A DNA stretch of 64,000 bases from Salipiger aestuarii (GTDB lineage: Bacteria > Pseudomonadota > Alphaproteobacteria > Rhodobacterales > Rhodobacteraceae): contig NZ_QLMG01000009.1 in NCBI RefSeq assembly GCF_003259905.1, forward strand, positions 62,001-126,000. The letters run 5' to 3'. The notes beneath the pieces are model-generated. The model was not told the DNA's origin and ran no database searches. It saw only the letters and a program-made list of their open reading frames with translations. Both the position numbers and the translations under genes were made by a program. Below, piece after piece: positions 17,623 to 26,501 of the stretch. Position 1 is the stretch's first letter, and each line of letters starts with the position of its first letter.

Positions 17623-19277
17623 TGACCCCCGCCGAGTTGCGCCAGAAACTGACCGACCTGATCGCCACCTGGGAAAACGAGGTGGTCGAGTTCAAGGAGG
17701 CGTCCAATTCCTATTCCACAGGGGATATCGGGAAATACTTTTCGGCCCTCTCGAATGAGGCAAACCTGAAGGACGTCGACGCGGGCTGGCTTGTGTTCGG
17801 GGTGAACAACAAAAGCAGGACTGTCGTAGGGACGGATTACCGGCCCGCCCCTGAGCATCTGCAAAGCCTCAAACAGCAGATTGCCGAAGGTGCAGACCCG
17901 ACAACCACATTCCGGCAAATCCATGAGGTGGATGTGGACGGCAAGCGGGTTGTCATGCTGGAGATCCCGCCCGCGCCAAGGGGTATTCCCATTGCGTGGC
18001 AGGGGCAGACCTATGCGCGGGCAGGGGAAAGCCTGAGCGCGCTTGGCTTTGCGAAGCAAGATGAGATCCGCAACCAGACCCTGCATGACGATTGGAGCGC
18101 GCAGTTGGTGGACGGCGCCACGCTGGATGATCTGGACCCCGTGGCAGTGGAGCGCGCGCGCAGTGACTTTGCCCTGAAGCATCAAAACCGGATCAATGCG
18201 GATGAGGTGCGCGGCTGGCCGGTGGCGACCCTGCTGGACCGCGCGAAGGTGACCCAACGCGGACAGGTGACGCGCACGGCGCTGTTGCTCTTGGGGCGTG
18301 CGGAAAGCGCCTATCTGCTGTCCCCCCATCCCGCACAGATGACATGGAAGCTGGTCGGACCGGAAACGGCCTATGAACACTTCGGCCCACCATTCCTGCT
18401 GGCGACCTCGCAGCTGTATCAACGTATCCGCAACATCCAGCTGCGCCTGCTGCCCGATGACGAGCTACTGCCGCATGAGGTGTCGAAATACGACCAGAAG
18501 GTGGTGCTGGAGGCGCTGCACAACTGCATCGCCCATCAGGATTACCGCCAGAACCAGCGGATCATTGTGACCGAGCGGCCGGATCGCTTGGTGTTGGAGA
18601 ACGCCGGCCGGTTCTTTGAGGGCGCCCCCGAGGATTATGTGCGCGGCGACAAGACGCCGAGGGGCTATCGCAACCCCTATCTGGTGCAGGCCATGGTCGA
18701 GCTGAACATGATCGACCAGATGGGCTATGGCATTCAGCGGATGTATGAAACGCAGCGTCGGCGCTACCTTCCGATGCCGGATTACGAGGTGTCGGGCGAT
18801 GCAGTGGTGATGACGATCTATGGTGGGGTGGTCGATCCGGCCTATACACGCGTTCTGATGGAAAACGGCGGCTTGAAGCTGACCGACGTGCTGGCGCTGG
18901 ACCGGGTGCAGAAAAGGTTGGAGGTGCCGGATGCGGCGATCCAGGCTCTGAAGCGCAAGGGGCTGGTTGAGGGGCGTAAACCTCGGTTCCGCGTCTCGGC
19001 TGCTGTCGCGGCTGCATCGTCCAAGAAGGCCGAATACATCAAGACCCGTGCGTTTGACGATCAGCATTACGCGGACATGGTGGTTGAGTTTTTACGAAAG
19101 TTCGGCAGCGCTTCACGAAAGGACGTTGATGACCTGCTCTGGGACAAGTTAAGCGACGCCTTGGATGACACGCAGAAGAGAAACAAAATCGGAAACCTTC
19201 TCAGCGGCTTACGGCGCAAAGACGTGATTTTTAACGCTGGCTCCAAACCTGCCCCACAATGGAAGCTGTGCGAATGA
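17622..19277 (+). CDS. AlbA_2 (Schlafen-type) DNA-binding protein with GHKL-like ATPase domain
   Basis: A 551-residue protein whose ATG overlaps the mod stop by one base (TGATG). The first 150 residues fit the Schlafen AlbA_2 domain: ENEVVEFKEASN at about 14-25, GWLVFGVNN at about 61, and YARAGESLSAL near 128. The middle has ALHNCIAHQDYRQNQRIIV and DRLVLENAGRFFEG, matching the HATPase_c_4 domain of RecG-like ATP-binding proteins. The last 150 residues look like winged helices. Such proteins usually act as regulators or accessory factors. Its place between mod and res in one operon suggests a function within the same system; what it does there is unknown. Confidence 0.85.
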   Translation: MTPAELRQKLTDLIATWENEVVEFKEASNSYSTGDIGKYFSALSNEANLKDVDAGWLVFGVNNKSRTVVGTDYRPAPEHLQSLKQQIAEGADPTTTFRQIHEVDVDGKRVVMLEIPPAPRGIPIAWQGQTYARAGESLSALGFAKQDEIRNQTLHDDWSAQLVDGATLDDLDPVAVERARSDFALKHQNRINADEVRGWPVATLLDRAKVTQRGQVTRTALLLLGRAESAYLLSPHPAQMTWKLVGPETAYEHFGPPFLLATSQLYQRIRNIQLRLLPDDELLPHEVSKYDQKVVLEALHNCIAHQDYRQNQRIIVTERPDRLVLENAGRFFEGAPEDYVRGDKTPRGYRNPYLVQAMVELNMIDQMGYGIQRMYETQRRRYLPMPDYEVSGDAVVMTIYGGVVDPAYTRVLMENGGLKLTDVLALDRVQKRLEVPDAAIQALKRKGLVEGRKPRFRVSAAVAAASSKKAEYIKTRAFDDQHYADMVVEFLRKFGSASRKDVDDLLWDKLSDALDDTQKRNKIGNLLSGLRRKDVIFNAGSKPAPQWKLCE

Positions 19278-19338
19278 AACAAGAACATCCTACGAAAGAA
19301 ATTACGAAAGAAGCGCTGGATTTAAGAAAGCGACAGTC

Positions 19339-22300
19339 ATGAAAATCAAGTTCAAGTCGCAACCCTATCAGACCGATGCCGTCGATGCGGTGGTCGATTG
19401 CTTTGAGGGCCAGCCCCGGCAGGATGTTCAGAAATACACCATCGACCCCGGCGCAGACCGGCAGGCCAAGATGGAGGTGGAGGGTTTTGGCAACGCCCCT
19501 GTCAAGCTGCCCGAGGACGTCTTGTTGGAGAACATCCGCAAGGTGCAGCGCGGCGCGATGCTGCCCCCGTCGGACAGCCTGACGCATCACACCGATGACA
19601 AGGGCAAGACCAAGCCCGCCAGCTACAAGCCCGGCGCGCAGATCAACCTCGACGTCGAGATGGAGACAGGCACGGGCAAGACCTATGTCTACATCAAGAC
19701 CATGTTCGAGATGCACAAACGCTATGGCTGGTCCAAGTTCATCATCATGGTGCCCAGCGTGGCGATCCGCGAAGGGGTGGCCAAGTCGATCCAGATGACG
19801 GCTGAGCATTTCCAGCAAGAATACGGCAAGAAGGTCCGGGCGTTCGTCTATAATTCAAAGCGGCTGCACGAGCTGGAGAGCTTTTCGTCGGACGCGGGCA
19901 TCAACGTGATGGTGATCAACGTTCAGGCCTTTAACGCGTCAGGGGCGGATAACCGGCGGATCTATGACGAGCTGGACGATTTCCAGTCGCGCAAGCCCAT
20001 CGACGTGATCGCCAAGAACCGCCCCATCCTGATCCTGGACGAGCCGCAGAAAATGGAAGGGCCGGCGACGCAAAAAAGCTTACCGCTGTTCAACCCGCTG
20101 TTCATCCTGCGCTATTCGGCGACGCACAGAACCGTCCACAACAAGGTGCATCGTCTGGATGCGGTGGATGCCTTCAACAGGAAGCTGGTCAAGAAAATCA
20201 AGGTGCGCGGTGTGGAAACCAAAGGCCTGAGCGGGACGAACCCCTATCTGTTCCTGCACCGGATCGAGACCTCAAGCGCCGCGCCGGTCGCCTGGGTGGA
20301 TATCGAGGTCAAGATGCAGAGCGGGATCAAACGTGTCGCCCGCAAACTGGAACAGGGGCGCAACCTGTTCGATCTGTCCAAGGGGCTGGAGGTCTACAAG
20401 GATTTCGTTGTCAGCAATATCGACGCCCGCGATGACACGGTGCATTTCACCAATGGTGATGAACTGCACGCGGGTGAGGCGTCGGGCGATGTGACGGAAC
20501 GCGACATCCGGCGCATTCAGATCCGCGAAACGATCTCGGCCCATCTGGAACGCGAACAGGCGCTGTTCGCGCGTGGGATCAAGGTGCTGTCGCTGTTTTT
20601 CATCGACGAGGTGGTGAAGTATCGTGACTACGACCAGGCTGACGAGCAGGGCGAATATGCCAGGGTGTTCGAGGAAGAATACGCGCAGGCGGTTGACGAG
20701 CTACTTGCTGAGTTGCCGCTGGAGAATGTGGAGTATCGCGACTATCTGACCGGGATCGAGGTGGGCAAGACCCATCGCGGTTATTTCTCGATCGACAAGA
20801 AGGGGCGGATGACAGACCCCAAGGCTGCCGCCCGTGGCGAGTTGGCGGGCCAATCGACAGAACCCAGTGATTACGATCTGATCCTGAAGGACAAGGAGCG
20901 GCTGTTGTCCTTTGAGGAACCCACGCGTTTCATCTTTTCCCACTCAGCCCTGCGAGAAGGTTGGGACAACCCCAATGTCTTCGTGATGTGCATGCTCAAG
21001 CACAATGAAAGCCAGAACACCATCTCACGGCGTCAGGAAGTCGGGCGCGGTCTGCGGATCGCGGTCAATCGCAATGGCGAGAGGATGGATCATCCGGTGA
21101 CCGTGCATGACATCAACGTGCTGACCGTAGTCGCATCGGAGAGCTACAAGGGGTTTGTGACAGCCCTGCAGAAAGAGATCGTCGAGAACCTGTCGGCTCG
21201 GCCCAAGCAGGCGGATGCCGAGTATTTTGATGGCAAGACGTTGAAAACCGGCGATCTGGAGTTGGTCTTGGACAAATCGCTTGCCAAAAAGTTGGAGCGC
21301 TTCCTGATCAAGAGCGACTATGTCGATGAAGATGGCCACATCACCGCCGCCTATCACGAGGCCCGTAAGTCGGAGGCACTGGCAGAGCTTCCCGAGGAGC
21401 TGGAAGCCCATCGCGATGCCGTCTTCGCGCTGATTGACACCGTTTTCAATGGCAGGGCCATCGACGACATGTTCAGCGACGGGCGCACCCCAAAGAGAAA
21501 CCGGCTGAATGAAAATTTCCAGCGCAAGGAGTTTCAAGAGCTTTGGCGCCGGATAAACCGAAAGGCCGTCTATCAGGTCGAGTTCGACAGCGTCGCACTG
21601 GTCCAAAGCTGTATTAACCGGTTGGAAAGCGAACTGCAGGTTGCGCCGCTGCAATATCTGGTGACGGAGGGTGCCTTGTCCGATGACGTGACCGATGAAA
21701 ACCTTCGGGATGGCAGTGCCTTCGTGCAGGGGAAAATTCGGTCTGAGAGCGGCAAGAGTGCACATTCACGCGTGTCATACGATGTCATCGGATCAATTGC
21801 TCAGAATACTGATTTGACACGCAAGACCGTGGGCGAAATCCTGGCCGGGATCCAACCGGCAAAATTTGGTGAGTTTGCCAAGAACCCTGAACAATTCATC
21901 GCTGATGCCTCGCACTTGATCCAAGAGCAAAAAGCAACCGCGATCATCGAAAAGCTGACCTACGATGCAGTCGAAGAGCGCTATGATTCCGAGCTGTTCA
22001 CGGCGGGCGAAACGGGCAACGACTTCAAGAAGGCGACTGAGAAGCTGAAGAACCACGTCTATGATTATGCGATCGTGGATTCAAAGGTAGAGCGCGACTT
22101 TGTCAGGGATCTCGATACAAGCGCAGAGGTTGTCGTTTACTCCAAACTACCACGCGGCTTCCTGATCCCGACACCCGTTGGTGACTACAACCCGGATTGG
22201 GCGATCGCGTTCAAAGAAGGCGGTATCAAGCATCTCTACTTTGTCGCAGAGACCAAGTCTGACCTCCCCTCGATGAAGATGCGTGAACTGGAACAGACCA

Positions 22301-22422
22301 AGATCAAATGTGCCCGAAAGTTCTTTGACGAAATCGGTCGACGGATCAATGACAACAGCGTCAAGTATGATGTGGTCACCAGCTACTCTGAACTTATGAC
22401 GCTGGTGAAAGATGTGGGGTGA
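19339..22422 (+). CDS. res: Type III restriction endonuclease subunit (Res)
   Basis: A 1027-residue helicase-nuclease. Walker A METGTGKTYVYIKTM is at about 107-121, and the DExx-type motif is LILDEPQKMEG at about 231. SATHRTVHNKVHRLDAVDAF and QNTISRRQEVGRGLRIAV are the later helicase motifs. The C-terminus has GDYNPDWAIAF (about 948) and YFVAETKSDL (about 968), an intact PD-(D/E)XK endonuclease core. Length and order match type III Res proteins. It follows the AlbA_2 gene by 61 bases and ends convergent with virB11. No truncation is visible, so the system is probably active. Confidence 0.93.
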   Translation: MKIKFKSQPYQTDAVDAVVDCFEGQPRQDVQKYTIDPGADRQAKMEVEGFGNAPVKLPEDVLLENIRKVQRGAMLPPSDSLTHHTDDKGKTKPASYKPGAQINLDVEMETGTGKTYVYIKTMFEMHKRYGWSKFIIMVPSVAIREGVAKSIQMTAEHFQQEYGKKVRAFVYNSKRLHELESFSSDAGINVMVINVQAFNASGADNRRIYDELDDFQSRKPIDVIAKNRPILILDEPQKMEGPATQKSLPLFNPLFILRYSATHRTVHNKVHRLDAVDAFNRKLVKKIKVRGVETKGLSGTNPYLFLHRIETSSAAPVAWVDIEVKMQSGIKRVARKLEQGRNLFDLSKGLEVYKDFVVSNIDARDDTVHFTNGDELHAGEASGDVTERDIRRIQIRETISAHLEREQALFARGIKVLSLFFIDEVVKYRDYDQADEQGEYARVFEEEYAQAVDELLAELPLENVEYRDYLTGIEVGKTHRGYFSIDKKGRMTDPKAAARGELAGQSTEPSDYDLILKDKERLLSFEEPTRFIFSHSALREGWDNPNVFVMCMLKHNESQNTISRRQEVGRGLRIAVNRNGERMDHPVTVHDINVLTVVASESYKGFVTALQKEIVENLSARPKQADAEYFDGKTLKTGDLELVLDKSLAKKLERFLIKSDYVDEDGHITAAYHEARKSEALAELPEELEAHRDAVFALIDTVFNGRAIDDMFSDGRTPKRNRLNENFQRKEFQELWRRINRKAVYQVEFDSVALVQSCINRLESELQVAPLQYLVTEGALSDDVTDENLRDGSAFVQGKIRSESGKSAHSRVSYDVIGSIAQNTDLTRKTVGEILAGIQPAKFGEFAKNPEQFIADASHLIQEQKATAIIEKLTYDAVEERYDSELFTAGETGNDFKKATEKLKNHVYDYAIVDSKVERDFVRDLDTSAEVVVYSKLPRGFLIPTPVGDYNPDWAIAFKEGGIKHLYFVAETKSDLPSMKMRELEQTKIKCARKFFDEIGRRINDNSVKYDVVTSYSELMTLVKDVG

Positions 22423-22550
22423 AGAAACCGCGGTATCTCCCTCAAGTTTCCTGTTGACGCCAAACAGACCATTTTCCGCTTGCAGATCAGGGTGCCCCGT
22501 TAAGCATCATCGCTGTGTGCAGGCCCTCTGTGGCGGACTAGCAGATCCCC

Positions 22551-23549
22551 TCAAGGATTTGAGCTGCCAGGCACCCACAACTGTTCGACCCCACGTCTTC
22601 CGTCTTTCCGACCAAGCTGCACCACGACATCGATGCTGGACGCGGCATAGCGCCTTACCTCCTCAAAGCTCATATTGATGCCCACCGACATGACCATGAG
22701 GGCAAGGCGGTCGAGCGCCTTCTGCGCGGTATCGGCGTGAATTGTGGTGAAAGAGCCTGAATGGCCGGTGTTGATCGCGTCGAGGAAGGTCTTGCACTCA
22801 TCGCCGCGCAACTCGCCAAGAATGATCCGGTCAGGACGCATGCGCAAAGAGGTCTCCAGCAATTTGGCCGCGGTGCGCTCACTTGAGGGGACACGGTCAG
22901 CCTTGAGCATCGCGCGATTGGGCTGCGGAGGAAAGAGCTCGAATGCGTCCTCGATGGTCACGATACGCTCCGTCTTGGTCACCAGCGCGAGAAGCGCCCG
23001 GGCAAAAGTCGTTTTGCCCGTGGACGTCCCGCCGCTGATCATGATGTTCAACCGCTCTTCGATGCAGAGTTTCATGGCGGTTCGAATATCCCCCGCCTCG
23101 GTCAGTGCGATCACCCGTTCGGCTTTTGCCTGTCGTTCGGCATCCAAATCCACCAGTCCACCGTGCAACAGACCGATGTCGCCCAAGGTGAGTTGGTCTT
23201 CACTGTAGCGGCGCAAGGTGATCGACGGCCCGCCATCCACGACCGGTGGATAGACGACCTGTGCCCGGATCGGCTTGCCGTTCATCTCGATCTTGCCGGA
23301 GACGAGCGGCTTTTTCTCGCTGATCTGTCCGTGGGTGGCGCTGGCAATGGATGTTGCAAGGTCCCGAGCTTGGGAAGGGGAGAAAAACACACCTTCGAGG
23401 CCGACCATATGCTCAGCCCCCCGGGTTTCCACCCAGACCTTTCCATCGGGATTGACCGCTATTTCGACCACGCAGGGATCGGCGATCGGTGCAGCCAGGG
23501 GTTTTAGATAGGTCGAAAGAAAACTGGCTTTTTCTGCCGTCGGGTTCAT
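22551..23549 (-). CDS. virB11: VirB11 traffic ATPase
   Basis: A 332-residue hexameric secretion ATPase. The N-terminal domain is followed by Walker A ISGGTSTGKTTFARALL at about 170, an Asp box (RIVTIEDAFELFPP), Walker B (RMRPDRIILGELRGDE), and the His box GHSGSFTTIHAD. These are full signatures of VirB11. It is the last gene of the minus-strand virB operon, 110 bases beyond virB10; that gap holds nested inverted repeats. It powers pilus assembly and substrate transfer at the inner membrane. Confidence 0.94.
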   Translation of the reverse strand: MNPTAEKASFLSTYLKPLAAPIADPCVVEIAVNPDGKVWVETRGAEHMVGLEGVFFSPSQARDLATSIASATHGQISEKKPLVSGKIEMNGKPIRAQVVYPPVVDGGPSITLRRYSEDQLTLGDIGLLHGGLVDLDAERQAKAERVIALTEAGDIRTAMKLCIEERLNIMISGGTSTGKTTFARALLALVTKTERIVTIEDAFELFPPQPNRAMLKADRVPSSERTAAKLLETSLRMRPDRIILGELRGDECKTFLDAINTGHSGSFTTIHADTAQKALDRLALMVMSVGINMSFEEVRRYAASSIDVVVQLGRKDGRRGVEQLWVPGSSNP

Positions 23550-23565
23550 GGCTGGCCGCCCGTGT

Positions 23566-23655
23566 GTTTCAGGTTTGTGTTGCTTTTAGACACGCGGCCT
23601 CTCCCTTCGGTCGAACGCGTGTTTCGGCACATGATTATTTTGTCGAACCTGAAAC
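23566..23655. repeat. Nested inverted repeats between virB10 and virB11
   Basis: Outer arms GTTTCAGGTT (23566-23575) and AACCTGAAAC (23646-23655) are perfect. Inner arms ACACGCG (23590-23596) and CGCGTGT (23616-23622) are also perfect. The gap is the only sizeable one inside the virB operon. It may fold in RNA and tune virB11 expression, or bind a protein. Confidence 0.5.
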
Positions 23656-23659
23656 GCAC

Positions 23660-25117
23660 TCAATAGAACTCGAGATCACGGTCGACGATCACACTGATCG
23701 CAGCACCTGGCTGGACCGAAATAACCGGAGGCAGGGTGGTATATTCGCCGATCACCGCATTGGTGGCCTGCGAAAAACTGCCCGCGACATCCTCGGCAAT
23801 TTCTGATCCGGTCTCGGAGCTGGCCTCGGATGCGGCGATTGCCGGTCCTGCGCCGATGATCGAGAGCAATGCGGCTGTGCCAAAGCGCAGCCCAAAGCGG
23901 GAGTTCACGGAGCCAGTGACGCCCGAGCGGCCCTGATCGTCCGCGCCAAATGCGGCGAGCTGAACCGATTGCCCCTCGGGTGTGACGATGCGTGACCAGC
24001 CAACCAGAATGCGGGCCTGGCCCAAAGAGACATTCGAATTGTAGGTCCCGAAGAGGCGGGAGCCTTCGGGAATGAGAACGCGGGACTGATCGAAACTCCA
24101 GACCGGGTAGTTCACGATGGCGGTAATCTGTCCGGGCAATGTGGATTCGATGGCGGTTTCCAGTGACGCTTGAATGAGCGTGCCCTGCAGAACCGTATTG
24201 GAAGGATTGGCGATTACCTCCGCTGTCGCGACTTGAACGGGCTGGGCACCGTCCAACACGAAGGCGCGCGCCGCCGCATCTCCGACCGCAGGTCCCCTCT
24301 CAGGGTCAGATGCCGGACTGCCCGTCAGGCCGCCCGCATCAAAGATCACCCCTTCGGACCGGATTTGTGTGTTGCGCAGCGCCGCCGCCTCGGCACGCCG
24401 ACGGTCCAGTTCAGCCCGTCGCGCGGCTTCCTCGGCAGCGAGCTGATCCCGCTCGGTTTGCGCGCGTAGAGCGTCACGCATACCGTCATCGATCTGCTGT
24501 TGCAGGGCGTCGTTCTGGCGCTGCAGTCCGAGCATTTGCTCCATCAACTGCTCCATCCGGCCATCGGCAACACGCGCGCGTGCGGCAACCTCATCAGCGA
24601 GACGTTTTTGCGCTTCAAGATCGGCTTCTGCCAACCGGGTGTCCATCTCGCTTTGCATCTGGGCGATGAGCGCCGTGTTCTGTTCCTGGACCGAGCGCAG
24701 CGCTTCGGCCAGCTCGGCGGAATTGTCGGGGGCAGGGGCCTCGGCCAGTCTTGCCAACTGGGCTTGTAGGGCGACCACGTCGCTCGCAAGCTTGGCGTTC
24801 TGTTCCTCGAGGGCTTGGCGCTGCGCCGCGAGTTCATCCTCGATTGGTCCGGGATCGAACCTAGGCTCTGATCTTTGTTCGGTCGGTTCCGCGTCGGTTG
24901 TCATGCGGCCGAACCCGTCACCGTCGACCTGATCCTGAAAGTCGTCGGCTTTCGATGTTTCAACGGCAGAAGTGATGCCGCTGCCTTGCACAAGCGGGTA
25001 GGCAATGATGGCGGTCCCAGCCAGAAGCAACGCACCCAAACCAAGCCTGAGCCCGAGAGATGCGCGCCGCTTGGGTGCGAAGCTGTATTCCTTTTCCCCG
25101 GTTTTCTCGTTGCTCAT
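23660..25117 (-). CDS. virB10: VirB10 inner/outer membrane-bridging channel protein
   Basis: A 485-residue protein. A cytoplasmic N-terminus precedes one transmembrane helix (LGLRLGLGALLLAGTAIIAY, about residues 20-39). A long Glu/Gln/Arg/Ala-rich coiled coil spans about 80-225. The TrbI/VirB10 beta-barrel domain follows, with LQGTLIQASLETAIESTLPG, IVNYPVWSFDQSRVLIPEGS and GRSGVTGSVNSRFG. It spans both membranes and senses ATP use by VirD4/VirB11. It starts two bases after virB9. The coiled coil replaces the proline-rich region of the Agrobacterium protein. Confidence 0.93.
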   Translation of the reverse strand: MSNEKTGEKEYSFAPKRRASLGLRLGLGALLLAGTAIIAYPLVQGSGITSAVETSKADDFQDQVDGDGFGRMTTDAEPTEQRSEPRFDPGPIEDELAAQRQALEEQNAKLASDVVALQAQLARLAEAPAPDNSAELAEALRSVQEQNTALIAQMQSEMDTRLAEADLEAQKRLADEVAARARVADGRMEQLMEQMLGLQRQNDALQQQIDDGMRDALRAQTERDQLAAEEAARRAELDRRRAEAAALRNTQIRSEGVIFDAGGLTGSPASDPERGPAVGDAAARAFVLDGAQPVQVATAEVIANPSNTVLQGTLIQASLETAIESTLPGQITAIVNYPVWSFDQSRVLIPEGSRLFGTYNSNVSLGQARILVGWSRIVTPEGQSVQLAAFGADDQGRSGVTGSVNSRFGLRFGTAALLSIIGAGPAIAASEASSETGSEIAEDVAGSFSQATNAVIGEYTTLPPVISVQPGAAISVIVDRDLEFY

Positions 25118-25119
25118 GA

Positions 25120-25851
25120 TCAGAACTCCCGTCCACGCAGGGCGGCCACGGCAGCAGCCTCGGTCGTGAACCCACCAGTTTCACGGGTAATGCAGATATG
25201 ATCGTCGCCCATGCGGATCGTGTAGGCGTCCCGCACGCCGGTGACCCGCACGACCGCACCTTGCGTCTGGCTGTTCTGGGTGATCTCATAGCCTTGAGCG
25301 TTCAAGCCGAAGATCGAGGGCCGCACGCCGGGCCGGAATTCAAAGAAGGTCGAGCGCCCATCATTCCAGACCCGCACCGGGCGGATCGCACCGCTGCCCG
25401 CGAACTGATAGCCGGTATCTCGGCCTCCAGCCGCAAGCTGGCGCCCGGCGGGTCGCTCGTCGGGAAAGTTTACGACGACCCGGAAAGACTGTGTCCGCGA
25501 GCGTCCCTCTGTCAGATAGAAGGCGACAGCGCGGCGGTTGGTAAAGATCGTCAGGTTTGTCGCAGCCCGTGCCTCGACAGGCTTGATCGAGATCGTATTG
25601 CGGTTTGACAGAACCTCCACTTCATAGGACGCGGAGTCACCGATCAGGACTTGATTGATCCGTTCGCCGGGACCGAGTTCGATTGACGTGTTCACCCGAA
25701 GGTGGGTGTCGATCCGGATCACATCCGTAGGGTTGAAGGTCACGTGGCGAACGCGGGCGTCCTGACCCATGGTGACCGGTGCGCGCTCGGCCAAGGCGGG
25801 CGTTCCGAGCAACCCGCCGACCGTTGCGATGGCAATTATGAAGGTTTTCAT
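25120..25851 (-). CDS. virB9: VirB9 outer-membrane channel component
   Basis: A 243-residue protein with a signal peptide (FIIAIATVGGLLGTPALAE). The VirB9/CagX domain is visible as two beta-rich halves: LRVNTSIELGPGERINQVLIG and NLTIFTNRRAVAFYL in the first, and PVRVWNDGRSTFFEFRPGVRP with GDDHICITRETGGF in the second. With VirB7 and VirB10 it forms the core complex. It is three bases downstream of virB8 in the same operon. The short cysteine-bearing C-terminus could disulfide-bond to a lipoprotein partner. Confidence 0.9.
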   Translation of the reverse strand: MKTFIIAIATVGGLLGTPALAERAPVTMGQDARVRHVTFNPTDVIRIDTHLRVNTSIELGPGERINQVLIGDSASYEVEVLSNRNTISIKPVEARAATNLTIFTNRRAVAFYLTEGRSRTQSFRVVVNFPDERPAGRQLAAGGRDTGYQFAGSGAIRPVRVWNDGRSTFFEFRPGVRPSIFGLNAQGYEITQNSQTQGAVVRVTGVRDAYTIRMGDDHICITRETGGFTTEAAAVAALRGREF

Positions 25852-25854
25852 GAA

Positions 25855-26499
25855 CTATTCTCGTGTCAGTGTTTCGGCATCGACCCGGTAAGCGGTCACC
25901 GAGAAGCCAAGGGGATTTTCCCAAACGCGTGTCAGGGAGCGTTCGCGGCGGGGGGCAAATTCAAACCCTACGGTGGCGATGAATGTTTGCGTGACGGGGG
26001 TCTGGTTGGGTCGGGTGAGGCGTTTGTCGAACCGGATCTGAGCCACTTCGTCCTGCAGGAAGGTGATCGCCCGCACGCGGACATCGACCTGCGCATTCGC
26101 GCCGTAGCTGCGCGGTGGATAATTCTCGGCCCCCGCGGTCCAGAGTTCTATCAGCGAGGCGCGGGCGGGCCCGCTGGAGCGCCGCTGGACACTTTCGAGC
26201 CGTTCTTGAATGCCGTTCCTGAAATAGCTTTCGCGGTCGCTGATATAACTGACAAGCAGGGATTCCTTGATCGCTTCCTCATCGGTGATACCAGTCGGCT
26301 GAACCTGATAGATGCGTTCTGCTGCACCCGACGTGCTGTCGACGAGGACGGTAAACACTTCGGTTTCGCGCAGGGGCAACATAACCGTAATGGTCAGGGC
26401 CAACAGCACGGATACGGCGCAGGAACAGCCCGCAACGATCCATGCGGCGCGCGCTGCCCGGCGCGGACCCATCACCAAATCGATATCGAAATCACTCAT
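25855..26499 (-). CDS. virB8: VirB8 bitopic assembly factor
   Basis: A 214-residue protein with a short cytoplasmic N-terminus, one transmembrane helix (WIVAGCSCAVSVLLALTITV, about 20-39), and a periplasmic NTF2-like domain. TEVFTVLVDSTSGAAERIY, EAIKESLLVSYISDRESYF and RRERSLTRVWENPLGFSVTAY match the VirB8 fold, including the conserved NPLGF-type motif near the end. It nucleates assembly of the channel at the inner membrane. It starts two bases past virB6. Confidence 0.92.
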   Translation of the reverse strand: MSDFDIDLVMGPRRAARAAWIVAGCSCAVSVLLALTITVMLPLRETEVFTVLVDSTSGAAERIYQVQPTGITDEEAIKESLLVSYISDRESYFRNGIQERLESVQRRSSGPARASLIELWTAGAENYPPRSYGANAQVDVRVRAITFLQDEVAQIRFDKRLTRPNQTPVTQTFIATVGFEFAPRRERSLTRVWENPLGFSVTAYRVDAETLTRE

Positions 26500-26501
26500 G
26501 A

